Shown piece by piece: positions 15,712 through 23,474 of a stretch of 32,525 nucleotides of DNA (the first letter of the stretch is position 1; the number at the start of each line of letters is the position of its first letter). Location: positions 1 to 32,525 of the forward strand of contig JAHIVL010000049.1 in the NCBI GenBank assembly GCA_018816485.1, read 5' to 3'. Source of the DNA: Patescibacteria group bacterium. Lineage in GTDB: Bacteria; Patescibacteriota; Microgenomatia; UBA1400; PJMF01. The notes below the pieces were generated by a model that was given only the letters and a program-made list of their open reading frames with translations, made no database searches and was not told the origin of the DNA. Made by a program: the position numbers and the translations under genes.

Positions 15712-16470
15712 ATGATAGTAACTCCTATAAAAACAGACATAGTCCATATCAATGATGACTTTTTTGTTTTTTTAGATAAGTTTGTTCCTAATGATCTTGA
15801 AAATAAGGTTCTAATTGTTACTTCCAAGGTATTGGCTCTTAGTGAGGGAAGTGTTGTTAAACCATCTGGAAATTTTAAAAATTCTAGTGATGAAATTCAT
15901 GAAATTGCAAAAAAAATTGTCGATCTTTACACCGAACCTCATTCATCAAAATATAATATTATGCTGACGATTATTCACAATACGTTGTTAATAAATGGTG
16001 GAATTGATAGTTCAAATTCGCAAGGTCATTATGCTTTGTTGCCAAAAGATCCATATAAATGGGCAAAAGATATTTGGGAGTACTTAAGGAAAAAGTATGA
16101 TCTCAAAAACTTTGGTGTAATTGTGACAGACAGCAAATCATTTCCTTTAAAATGGGGACGAGTTGGGACAGCTTTAGCATACTGTGGTTTTAAAGCATTA
16201 AATAATAAGATTGGTGAAAAAGATTTATTTGGCAGAAAAATTGAGATGACTCATGTTGGTGTTGCAGAAGGTATTGCTATAGCAGCAGTTTTAGAGATGG
16301 GTGAAGTTGCAGAAACTCAACCACTGTGTTTGGTTGAAGAAGTTAGCCAGATTGAGTTTGTCGATCATCTCGTGACTACAGAGGAAATTGAGGCTTTAAA
16401 TATTGATATTGAAAATGATGCCTATGCGCCAATTTTATTGAAGGTGGATTGGAGGCAAGGTAAAAGCTAA
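15712..16470 (+). CDS. CofE-like F420-0:gamma-glutamyl ligase family protein
   Basis: This 252-aa protein matches the PF01996 fold: VLIVTSKVLALSEG near the N-terminus, NGGIDSSNSQG in the position of the family NAGVDxSN motif, LLPKDPYKWA, and VIVTDSKSFPLKWGRVG in place of the VIISDTFGRPWRxG motif. True CofE adds L-glutamate to F420-0 using GTP. Other members add glutamate to different acceptors, and some CPR bacteria carry the family without F420 biosynthesis. No other F420 gene is visible here, so the acceptor is open. It is followed after 18 bp by an adenosyltransferase gene in the same direction, probably an operon. Confidence 0.78.
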   Translation: MIVTPIKTDIVHINDDFFVFLDKFVPNDLENKVLIVTSKVLALSEGSVVKPSGNFKNSSDEIHEIAKKIVDLYTEPHSSKYNIMLTIIHNTLLINGGIDSSNSQGHYALLPKDPYKWAKDIWEYLRKKYDLKNFGVIVTDSKSFPLKWGRVGTALAYCGFKALNNKIGEKDLFGRKIEMTHVGVAEGIAIAAVLEMGEVAETQPLCLVEEVSQIEFVDHLVTTEEIEALNIDIENDAYAPILLKVDWRQGKS

Positions 16471-16488
16471 TAGAAATAAAGGAAATTT

Positions 16489-17061
16489 ATGTCCAAATTA
16501 ATCTCGGTTTCTACAAAAAAGGGTGATAAGGGTGAGAGCTATTTGATTGGTGGCAAGAAAATTCCCAAAAGTGATATTGTTTTTGAAGTATTGGGCACTT
16601 TAGATGAGCTAAATTCTCATTTAGGACTTGTTGTTGTAAAAATAAAAAGAAATCCTTCCCACGAGCTAGCAAAGAATGCAAATTTTTTGCAGGAGATACA
16701 AAATACCTTGTTTTATCTTGGGGCTCAGTTAGCAGGATCAACTAAAGAAAAGTTAAAAAAGCCACAGCTATCGAAACTAGAAAGAGAAGCAGATAAACTG
16801 CAAATAAAAATGGCAGATAACTGGATTGTAAAGTTTGTTTTGCCCGGTGGTACCGAACTAGGTGCTCATATAGATATCTCAAGAACTGTCAGTCGACGAC
16901 TAGAGAGATTGATTGTTGCTTTGTCAGAAAAAAAACCAGTTCCAGAACTTATTTTAAAGTATGTAAACAGGCTATCAGATTATCTTTTCATTCTTAGGTG
17001 CTTTGCAAATGATCGACTTAGCGTGGAAGAGAACCTGTTTGATTCTTCAAAATCTTTTTAA
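16489..17061 (+). CDS. PduO-type corrinoid (cob(I)alamin) adenosyltransferase
   Basis: The enzyme transfers the adenosyl group of ATP to reduced cobalamin, making coenzyme B12. The 190-aa protein has the family landmarks in order: TKKGDKGESYLIGG (ATP-binding N-terminus), EVLGTLDELNSHLG, IQNTLFYLGAQLA, FVLPGGTELGAHI, the SRTVSRRLERL helix with the conserved Arg residues, and YVNRLSDYLFILRCFAN. The ATG at 16489 has AAAGGA five bases upstream. In a reduced genome the likely customer is an adenosylcobalamin-dependent ribonucleotide reductase elsewhere; that is inference. The pairing with a CofE-like ligase is unexplained. Confidence 0.88.
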   Translation: MSKLISVSTKKGDKGESYLIGGKKIPKSDIVFEVLGTLDELNSHLGLVVVKIKRNPSHELAKNANFLQEIQNTLFYLGAQLAGSTKEKLKKPQLSKLEREADKLQIKMADNWIVKFVLPGGTELGAHIDISRTVSRRLERLIVALSEKKPVPELILKYVNRLSDYLFILRCFANDRLSVEENLFDSSKSF

Positions 17062-17167
17062 AAACAGATCAAAGTATATCTAAAAATATCAATCAACAAT
17101 AGTTATTATAAAAAATTAGCCGATTTTAGCCTGGTGTATAGGTAAATTTTTATAATTAAAACAATTG

Positions 17168-17188
17168 GCAGTCATATTGATTGACTGC
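17168..17188. terminator. Inverted repeat between convergent genes, likely bidirectional terminator
   Basis: GCAGTCA-N7-TGACTGC is a perfect 7-bp stem between the converging adenosyltransferase and lexA genes. The T-rich flank is better on the minus strand. The rest of the 189-bp gap is AT-rich and shows no gene. Confidence 0.5.
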
Positions 17189-17250
17189 TAACAAAATTAA
17201 CGAGAAATCGATTTAATTATCACTTTAAAAGAAAACAGCGTACTCTAAAC

Positions 17251-17871
17251 CTAATACTGAAACTTCCTAATTAACCCCACTACCCTACCCTGTATTTTAA
17301 CGTTAGTCGCATAAATTGGACTCATGCTTGAGTTTGCAGGTTCCAGCCTGATTCTTGTAACTTCCTTATAATATCTTTTTAGTGTAGCCAGACCATTATC
17401 TAGAAGTGCAACAACTATATCACCGTTGTTTACGTTGCTAGTTTCTTCGATTACAACATAATCACCTTCATCAATATGGTCTTCAATCATGGATTGTCCT
17501 TTTACCTGTAGGACATATGATCTTTTTTTGCCACTAATCATTTCTGGAGAAACCTTGAAGCTCGCGTTTGGATCGCTGTGAGGTTCAATTGGAGATCCAG
17601 CAGCGATAAACCCAAGGAAAGGAAGATCAATGCTTTCAGACATTTTTATAAATGTTCTGTCTAAGAGTTCGATTCCTCTAACAGCACCGTCATGTTTTCT
17701 AATTATCTTTTTTCTAACTAAAGCTTGTAAATGTTCGTGGACAGTTGCAAGTGATGACACTCCAATTGAGCCAGCAATTTCTTTTAATGTTGGAGAGTAG
17801 CCATTTTTTTGGATATATTGGGCAATAAAGTCAACAATTTGTCTTTGTCTTTTATACAGTGTTACTGCCAT
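17251..17871 (-). CDS. lexA: LexA repressor
   Basis: LexA represses DNA-damage genes and cleaves itself when RecA filaments form. The 206-aa protein has the N-terminal winged helix (YSPTLKEIAGSIGVSSLATVHEHL), the Ala91-Gly92 cleavage site in GFIAAGSPIEP, the catalytic Ser127 in VKGQSMIEDHIDEGDYVVI and the catalytic Lys165 in ATLKRYYKE. The ATG at 17871 has AAGGAT upstream, so unlike many genes here it has a normal leader and ribosome site. The upstream region holds two palindromes that could be its own operator. The window also contains the uvr genes, classical LexA targets in other bacteria. Confidence 0.95.
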   Translation of the reverse strand: MAVTLYKRQRQIVDFIAQYIQKNGYSPTLKEIAGSIGVSSLATVHEHLQALVRKKIIRKHDGAVRGIELLDRTFIKMSESIDLPFLGFIAAGSPIEPHSDPNASFKVSPEMISGKKRSYVLQVKGQSMIEDHIDEGDYVVIEETSNVNNGDIVVALLDNGLATLKRYYKEVTRIRLEPANSSMSPIYATNVKIQGRVVGLIRKFQY

Positions 17872-17885
17872 AATGATCCTTTTTG

Positions 17886-17932
17886 AAGTATTGAAGTACT
17901 TCTAGTATTGTTTCGGGCGTATATTTCCCGAA
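17886..17932 (-). promoter_or_regulatory. Candidate LexA auto-operator region with two palindromes
   Basis: Upstream of lexA there is the perfect palindrome GAAGTACTTC, flanked by direct repeats AGTATTG 17 bp apart (17887-17893 and 17904-17910). Next comes TTCGGG-N9-CCCGAA (17912-17932). The rest of the 150-bp gap up to gpmI holds two GTAC tetramers but no gene. Assignment to LexA is inference. Confidence 0.4.
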
Positions 17933-18021
17933 GTAAGTACAGCATAACCGAAGCTAGTACGAATGGACAACTAGATATTAGTATTATTAAATATATCAAA
18001 CTATGGAAGATAATTTAAAGT

Positions 18022-19821
18022 CTAAATTAGGGCTCTACCCGTCATTGATGAAGGTTTCGAAATTCCTAAGATTTTTAGCATTGTTGGAGCGATATCGGCT
18101 AAGATCCCTGTTGGAAGCATTGCGGATTGTCCCATGTATTGTTTACCTATTATCATAAGTGGCACAGGATATGTGGAGTGTTCCGTGTCAATCTCACCGG
18201 TATCATTGTTAATCATTTCCTCAACATTGCCATGATCAGCAGTAATTAGTACGACACCTCCCTTTGCAGTCACATGATTAACAATTTTTCCCACAACCTC
18301 ATCAACAATTTCGCAAGCTTTGACTGCTGCATCAAAGTTCCCGGTATGTCCAACCATGTCTCCATTACAAATGTTCGAGATAATAACATCGCACTCATCT
18401 TTATCAATTCTTTTAATCATTTCATCCGCAATTTCATACGCGCTCATCTCTGGAGCTTGATCATAAGACTTGACGCCCTTAGAAGGGATGATAACTCGAT
18501 CTTCTCCTGGGTACATAATCTCTTCTTGGCCGTTCATATAATAGGTTACGAAACGCTCTTTTTCTGTTTCTGTAGTTCTGAGTTGTCTCAGACCATTATC
18601 TGCCAAAACTTTACAGAGAGGGTTTTTAATATTCTGTGGTGGAAAAGCAATGTCTGCCGGCAATCCATCCTCGTATCTGGTCATTGTTGTGAAGTATAAG
18701 TTTTCTAATTTTACTTTCCTATCAAATGTTTCAATATCAACTATTTCTTTTTGAATATTTGTCTTGTTATATTTTTCTGAATATGGATCAAAAGCTTCAT
18801 GCTTAATTCCGGTTTCAAAGTCTGGCATGATGAAGGCTCTAGTAAGTTCTCTCGGTCTATCAATACGGTAATTAAAAAATATTACAGCATCATTATTTTT
18901 AATTACTCGATGAGTGCCATCTTCATCACAGATGTTTATCGGTTCAATAAATTCATCGGTCACACCTTTGTTATATTGCGCTTTCATAGCATAGATAGGA
19001 TCAGTAGTACAAGCATCTTCATTTCCAATAGTGAGGGCGTCATACGATTTCTCGATTCTTTCCCAACGTTTATCTCTATCCATAGCAAAAAATCTGCCCA
19101 TCAAGGTTGCAATTTTTCCAACGCCAAAAATTTTGCAGTTATCTATTATTTGTTGGACATAGTTGATGCCTGAGGTTGGTGGCGAATCTCTGCCATCGGT
19201 AAATCCATGGATCATCACATTTGTCACCTCTTGTTGTTTGCATAAATTAAGCAGGGCATATAGATGTTCGATATTTGAGTGAACACCACCAGCTCCAATG
19301 AGACCCATTAGGTGGAGTGTCGAGTTATTTTTTTTTGAATGATTAATTGCGTTTAGAAGTGCCTCATTTTGATAAAAAGAACCATTGGCAATAGATGTGT
19401 TTATTCTTGGCAGATCTTGATAAACAATATGTCCAGCTCCGATATTCAGATGTCCAGTTTCGGTATTACCATCTTCACCTCTGGGAAGTCCAACTGCTTC
19501 GCCACTTGCTGTAAGTTGTGTATGGGGGAATGAAAGCCAATATTTATCCATGTTTGGAGTATTTGCTTTAACGATGGCATTACCTGCGTTATCTGGTCCT
19601 ATTCCCCAACCATCTAATATTAATAAAGCAACGGGTTTTGGTCCTGTATAGCTTGCTCTAGGAGCGGAATCATTAAAAGGCAAACTAGATAAAATTGGTT
19701 GCGATGATCTGGTTGGAGTTACGTTATCAACTTGTGGAACGGCACTGTTTATTTCTGCGGTAGTAACTTTAAATTGACTTGAGAGCATGGAAATTGGAAC
19801 TTTGTTTTGGGAATCATTCAT
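18022..19821 (-). CDS. gpmI: 2,3-bisphosphoglycerate-independent phosphoglycerate mutase, variant nucleophile
   Basis: The enzyme interconverts 3- and 2-phosphoglycerate in glycolysis. The metal-dependent core is present (KPVALLILDGWGIGPDNAGNA, HGFTDGRDSPP, GRFFAMDRDKRWER, CNGDMVGHTGN, TADHGNVEEM). The nucleophile motif reads DGNTETGHLNIGAG, so Thr120 stands where the family has Ser (GNSEVGH). Thr can serve as nucleophile in other alkaline-phosphatase-superfamily enzymes. About 60 extra, low-complexity residues precede the usual start. The long form is supported because its ATG overlaps the stop of the upstream enolase-like gene by eight bases, giving translational coupling. At 599 aa it is longer than the usual 510-550. 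Confidence 0.92.
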   Translation of the reverse strand: MNDSQNKVPISMLSSQFKVTTAEINSAVPQVDNVTPTRSSQPILSSLPFNDSAPRASYTGPKPVALLILDGWGIGPDNAGNAIVKANTPNMDKYWLSFPHTQLTASGEAVGLPRGEDGNTETGHLNIGAGHIVYQDLPRINTSIANGSFYQNEALLNAINHSKKNNSTLHLMGLIGAGGVHSNIEHLYALLNLCKQQEVTNVMIHGFTDGRDSPPTSGINYVQQIIDNCKIFGVGKIATLMGRFFAMDRDKRWERIEKSYDALTIGNEDACTTDPIYAMKAQYNKGVTDEFIEPINICDEDGTHRVIKNNDAVIFFNYRIDRPRELTRAFIMPDFETGIKHEAFDPYSEKYNKTNIQKEIVDIETFDRKVKLENLYFTTMTRYEDGLPADIAFPPQNIKNPLCKVLADNGLRQLRTTETEKERFVTYYMNGQEEIMYPGEDRVIIPSKGVKSYDQAPEMSAYEIADEMIKRIDKDECDVIISNICNGDMVGHTGNFDAAVKACEIVDEVVGKIVNHVTAKGGVVLITADHGNVEEMINNDTGEIDTEHSTYPVPLMIIGKQYMGQSAMLPTGILADIAPTMLKILGISKPSSMTGRALI

Positions 19822-21118
19822 TTGGGTTTACAGTGTTATTTTTTACTTTGTTTGCGTTTGTATCACTTTGTTTTATTTCAAAATCAATTTGAGCTAGGCG
19901 ATTATATTTAGCAACTCTTTCTCCCCTATTTGGCGGTCCAAATTTTGTGTAATCTGCTCCAACCCCAACGGCAAAATCAGCAATAAAATCATCATTTGTT
20001 TCGCCACTTCTATGCGACATGACTATCTGCCATCCAGCTTCTTTGGCTGCTTTGATGACTTCTATTGTTTCACTTATAGTACCGGTTTGATTTGGTTTTA
20101 CTAGAATCGTATTACAAGTTTTTTCGAGAATTGCTTTTTGAACCTTATTCAAATTGGTAGCTAAAAAACTATCTCCGACAATTTTGGTTGTTTCGCCAAG
20201 ATCGGCGGTAAGCTTTGCCCATGAAGCTAAATCATCTTCTTGAAATGGATCTTCAATTAAGAATACATGATACAGACTCCTGATTTTTTTATAAAACTCT
20301 ATCAATTCTTCGCTTGAATAAGGTTGAGACTTATCTCTGAGTTTATATTTTCCATTACTAAAAAGTTGTTCTGCAGCAACATCAACTCCGAAAAATATAT
20401 CTTGTGCAAAGGTGTATGGGGTTGTTTTAATTGTTTCTATTAATATTTCAAAAACATCAGTATTACTATATAAATTTGGAGTAAATCCTCCTACAATTCC
20501 TGTGGAATGAGTTGCTCCTTTTAAGATTAGAATTTCTTCAATTTTTTGACGAAGTGTGACAGCCATATCCAAAGATTTACTGAAATTTATGTGGCTTGCT
20601 GGAATCATTTGAAATTCTTGAATATCAAGATTATCAGCACCATGTTCTCCTCCGTTGATCATTGTGTAAATACAACTAGGAATATTAAGCTGAGCTGTTA
20701 GTTGATATTTTTTCTCAATGTAATAGTAAAGTGGGACGTTTAAACTAATGGCTCCTGCTTTTAAGATTGCTTGTGAGGTAGCTAAAATTGCGTTAGATCC
20801 AAGATGAGACTTATTTTCAGTGCCATCAAGATCTACCAATATTTGATCAATCACGGTTTGTTCTGTTGGATCTTTGCCTATTATATTTTTGGAAATAATG
20901 GTGTTAATGTTATTTACTGCGTTGAGAACGCCTTTCCCAAGCATTCTACTCATGTCTTCATCTTTGAGTTCGAGTGCTTCGTATTTACCTACAGAGGTAC
21001 CGGTTGGAACACTGGTTACAATTACAGCTCCAGTGTCAAGCCAGAGGGCGCATTCAATAGTTGGTATTCCCCTTGAATCAAGAATTTCTCTTGCGTAGAT
21101 TCCTTCGATTTTTGCCAT
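19814..21118 (-). CDS. Enolase-like protein lacking the catalytic GDEGG acid
   Basis: The 434-aa protein aligns along its whole length with enolase (2-phosphoglycerate to PEP). Retained are the metal ligands (Asp246 in GVDVAAE, Glu289 in LIEDPF, Asp316 in IVGDS), Glu168 in DIQEF, His159 in NGGEHG, Lys341 in ILVKPNQTG, SHRSGET and Lys392. The VGDEGGFAPNL motif instead reads TGIVGGFTPNL, so Ile208-Val209 replace Asp-Glu; that Glu (yeast Glu211) is required for catalysis in known enolases. The active-site loop is also changed (VPTGTSVGKYEA for PSGASTGxxEA). The gene is coupled to gpmI, which argues for a glycolytic role, yet the residues argue for altered or lost chemistry. It could be a paralog with a second, true eno elsewhere. 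Confidence 0.85.
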   Translation of the reverse strand: MAKIEGIYAREILDSRGIPTIECALWLDTGAVIVTSVPTGTSVGKYEALELKDEDMSRMLGKGVLNAVNNINTIISKNIIGKDPTEQTVIDQILVDLDGTENKSHLGSNAILATSQAILKAGAISLNVPLYYYIEKKYQLTAQLNIPSCIYTMINGGEHGADNLDIQEFQMIPASHINFSKSLDMAVTLRQKIEEILILKGATHSTGIVGGFTPNLYSNTDVFEILIETIKTTPYTFAQDIFFGVDVAAEQLFSNGKYKLRDKSQPYSSEELIEFYKKIRSLYHVFLIEDPFQEDDLASWAKLTADLGETTKIVGDSFLATNLNKVQKAILEKTCNTILVKPNQTGTISETIEVIKAAKEAGWQIVMSHRSGETNDDFIADFAVGVGADYTKFGPPNRGERVAKYNRLAQIDFEIKQSDTNANKVKNNTVNPNE

Positions 21119-21240
21119 ATAAACTACATTATGAAATTACTTTTTTTTTCTATATTAATAATACACTTTTTTATAGTTGTTGTAACCTTGCTATTAATAA
21201 TGATTGCCTCGATACTTTATGATAGCGTATATTGTTACCT

Positions 21241-21268
21241 TTGTGAAATTATCAAGTTAATGTATACT
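21241..21268 (+). promoter_or_regulatory. Promoter of the small unknown gene (TTGTGA-16-TATACT)
   Basis: TTGTGA (21241-21246) and TATACT (21263-21268) are spaced by 16 bp and end ten bases before the ATG at 21279, leaving a leader of a few bases at most. On the other strand CATAAT (21128-21133) lies nine bases before the enolase-like ATG. The rest of the 160-bp divergent gap is AT-rich with no gene seen. Confidence 0.5.
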
Positions 21269-21278
21269 AAAAACTACT

Positions 21279-21575
21279 ATGCAACGAGGAATTGTTAGTT
21301 TTACTAACCTAGAATTGAAAGTACTTCATGATTTAGTCAGTTCTCAGGGTTGTCAAAACAGAGCTCTATTGGATAAGATTTCTCCTGTTGTTTCTACTGT
21401 AGCTTCAAATGATCCACTTAAAGAATATGATGTTTTAGTTAGCGAAAATGAAGCTGAAATAATTCTCGATTGTATGCCTATGCTAAATAAAGACGATGAT
21501 CCTGATTTAGTAAATGCCAGAATTAAGATTCAACAATTTTTGGCTAAATCTCGATTCCCTGAGTCATCTTCTTGA
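21279..21575 (+). CDS. Small protein of unknown function
   Basis: I do not recognise this 98-aa protein. It is acidic and mainly helical by eye, with two cysteines (Cys25, Cys65), no membrane segment and no signal peptide; the last third (DPDLVNARIKIQQFLAKSRF) looks like an amphipathic helix. It has a convincing promoter immediately upstream, and its 3' end overlaps the converging PGI/PMI gene by 32 bp. It lies alone on the plus strand between glycolytic and sugar-phosphate genes. Promoter quality and its position between two opposing genes make it a likely real gene. Confidence 0.6.
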   Translation: MQRGIVSFTNLELKVLHDLVSSQGCQNRALLDKISPVVSTVASNDPLKEYDVLVSENEAEIILDCMPMLNKDDDPDLVNARIKIQQFLAKSRFPESSS

Positions 21576-22659
21576 GATCTATTTTGAAACTTTCAACAAA
21601 TGGAATTGGACTTGGGTTTATTCCTTCGAGCATGGCTAGATAAAATCCTGTAAAGCCAAATAAAGTAAGCATTTCAAAAACTTGTTCAATTTTTGTTTGG
21701 GCTTTGATTGGAATAGCCAAGGTATCGATCTCATTATCATCGACAATTTTTTGTGTTAATTGCATTCTAATTATATTTTTTGGATGATACAACATTGATT
21801 GCACAAAAATAAAAATATGATTACTTGCATTACTATTTGGATATCTTAAGCCTTCGAGAAGATGGTGGTCCATTTCAGGAACTACTTTATAGTCAACAAA
21901 TGCTTTTGCATTTTCATTATGCTGATTAGCACTGACGTGAGCCACTCCCTCCAGAAAATCTGAAACAACAAAAACCGGCCTGCGGTCTAGTAGCATGAAC
22001 GCAAGAGTTTTGGCCGGATTTTCTTCACCAAGAACTTCAACCTTACATTCTTCGATTTGTTTATTAATTGTATCTATAACAGCTTCAATTTGCTGATCGG
22101 TGACAGAAATTACTCCTGCTTTTGACAGAAGTCCAATCATTCCAAACACTGCATAGCCGATAGCCATTCTTGGTTGATTTGAGGGATTAAATTTTGGATT
22201 TATTTTATAGAAAGCGTAATGGTTTTCGTTGGCAATTTCTTCAAGAGTTCCTCCTGCAGCAATCACCATTATTTGCGCATTTTTTTGTTTAGCTTGTTCA
22301 GCACAAGCCACGACTTCTTCTGTCGTACCGGAATAACTTGAGAGTACAACTAATGTATTTTCATTTACAAAACCTGGCAATGTGTAGTCATTGACAAAAT
22401 CTAGAGGGACTTTTAATTCATCTTTAAATAAGTGTTTGATTACGTCTGCTCCTAGACCTGAGCCACCCATTCCTGAAATAATCACATTTCTTATTTCCGC
22501 CGTAGGTGTAAACTCAATTGATTTTGTATCATTCCAAGAATGATTAATTTGATTGCCGAGTTCTTCAATCGAACTCATCATGTTTTCAAGGTCTAGTTTA
22601 GCAATTTCTTCTCTAGAATCTATAATTGAATTTTTAGTTGTATTTTCATTTATCTGCAT
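21544..22659 (-). CDS. Bifunctional phosphoglucose/phosphomannose isomerase (SIS domain)
   Basis: This 371-aa protein has the two SIS domains of the archaeal-type PGI/PMI family: VIISGMGGSGLGADV near residue 60, LVVLSSYSGTTEEVV (sugar-phosphate binding), and the C-terminal NQHNENAKAFVDYKVVPEMDHH with the conserved Glu/His. It interconverts glucose-6-P, fructose-6-P and mannose-6-P. The start ATG directly abuts the stop of the upstream HAD gene and has a strong GGAGGAG ribosome site. Here it is the last gene of a sugar-nucleotide cluster and would feed mannose-6-P to the mutase. Its 3' end overlaps the converging small gene. Confidence 0.88.
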   Translation of the reverse strand: MQINENTTKNSIIDSREEIAKLDLENMMSSIEELGNQINHSWNDTKSIEFTPTAEIRNVIISGMGGSGLGADVIKHLFKDELKVPLDFVNDYTLPGFVNENTLVVLSSYSGTTEEVVACAEQAKQKNAQIMVIAAGGTLEEIANENHYAFYKINPKFNPSNQPRMAIGYAVFGMIGLLSKAGVISVTDQQIEAVIDTINKQIEECKVEVLGEENPAKTLAFMLLDRRPVFVVSDFLEGVAHVSANQHNENAKAFVDYKVVPEMDHHLLEGLRYPNSNASNHIFIFVQSMLYHPKNIIRMQLTQKIVDDNEIDTLAIPIKAQTKIEQVFEMLTLFGFTGFYLAMLEGINPSPIPFVESFKIDLKKMTQGIEI

Positions 22660-23466
22660 TTATAAGTCTCCTCCTCGAATAATTTTTATTAGATATTTTG
22701 CCAGCGAGTTATTGTCTATGTGACCAATTACTCTGTCAGCTATTTCTTTGATTTCTGCAACTGAGTTTCCCATTGCTACTTTAAAGCCACACGCTTGTAG
22801 AAATTCCATGTCATTCAAGCTGTCGCCAAACCCAATGATTTTTTCTGGGGGAACCCCAGTGTACTTTGACCACTTTTTAAGAGTAGTCGATTTATTTATT
22901 CCTTTCGGGGTTATATCGATATAAGGATTTCCAAAATTATCGTTCATTTTTTTATAAGAAAGATTAGCGTTTTCAATATAACTAAGAGCTTCATTATTTG
23001 GTTTGGGTATGTAAACAGCTCCAACCCCGTCATTACTCATTTCATTTAGATTTTTAGCAATTACATCCCAAGTATCTTTTTTTAATTGTGTAAGTATTGG
23101 ATCCATTGAGTATAAGGCATCATTTTTAAAGAAAACTGCTAGCATTTTATTTTTGTTTATATACTCTCTTAAGTTTTTAATAGTGTCTGTTTCAATTGAT
23201 TTTTCCCAAAGAACTTCTCCTTTTGAGTTTATTAGTCGTGAGCCACCAGTTGTAATATGCAACGAATTTTCCGGAAAAAGAGAAAGAATTTTATTTATTA
23301 AATTTGGTGTGCCCCTACCAGAACATACTCCAATTAAGAAACCTTTTTTACGTAATTCGTGAAGTGCTTCTAATGTTTCAGTTGAAATATTACGTTTAGT
23401 ATCAGTCAAAGTTCTGTCGATATCAAAAAGTAATGCTTTAAAATCTGAAAGTTTTTTATTGCTCAT
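22660..23466 (-). CDS. HAD-superfamily (Cof/IIB-type) sugar-phosphate phosphatase
   Basis: The 268-aa protein carries HAD motif I as LLFDIDRTLTD (nucleophile Asp and acid/base Asp), motif II CSGRG, motif III Lys in INKSTTLKKW, and motif IV GFGDSLNDMEFL. A cap of the C2B type lies between motifs II and III. The usual DxDGT has Arg in place of Gly. Such enzymes dephosphorylate sugar phosphates or related metabolites; the substrate cannot be named. It lies between the nucleotidyltransferase (8 bp) and PGI/PMI (0 bp), so it is probably part of the same pathway or removes an overflow sugar phosphate. Confidence 0.82.
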   Translation of the reverse strand: MSNKKLSDFKALLFDIDRTLTDTKRNISTETLEALHELRKKGFLIGVCSGRGTPNLINKILSLFPENSLHITTGGSRLINSKGEVLWEKSIETDTIKNLREYINKNKMLAVFFKNDALYSMDPILTQLKKDTWDVIAKNLNEMSNDGVGAVYIPKPNNEALSYIENANLSYKKMNDNFGNPYIDITPKGINKSTTLKKWSKYTGVPPEKIIGFGDSLNDMEFLQACGFKVAMGNSVAEIKEIADRVIGHIDNNSLAKYLIKIIRGGDL

Positions 23467-23474
23467 TTTTTTAT

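Noticed and set aside
16091-16102. AAAAGTATGATC inside the cofE-like gene
   Set aside because: A single copy inside coding sequence (Lys-Tyr-Asp codons); no tandem and no promoter.
19814-21118. Alternative genetic code (TGA as Gly, as in some Patescibacteria)
   Set aside because: TGA ends the enolase-like gene exactly at the gpmI start overlap, and the main genes read through without in-frame TGA, so the standard bacterial code applies.
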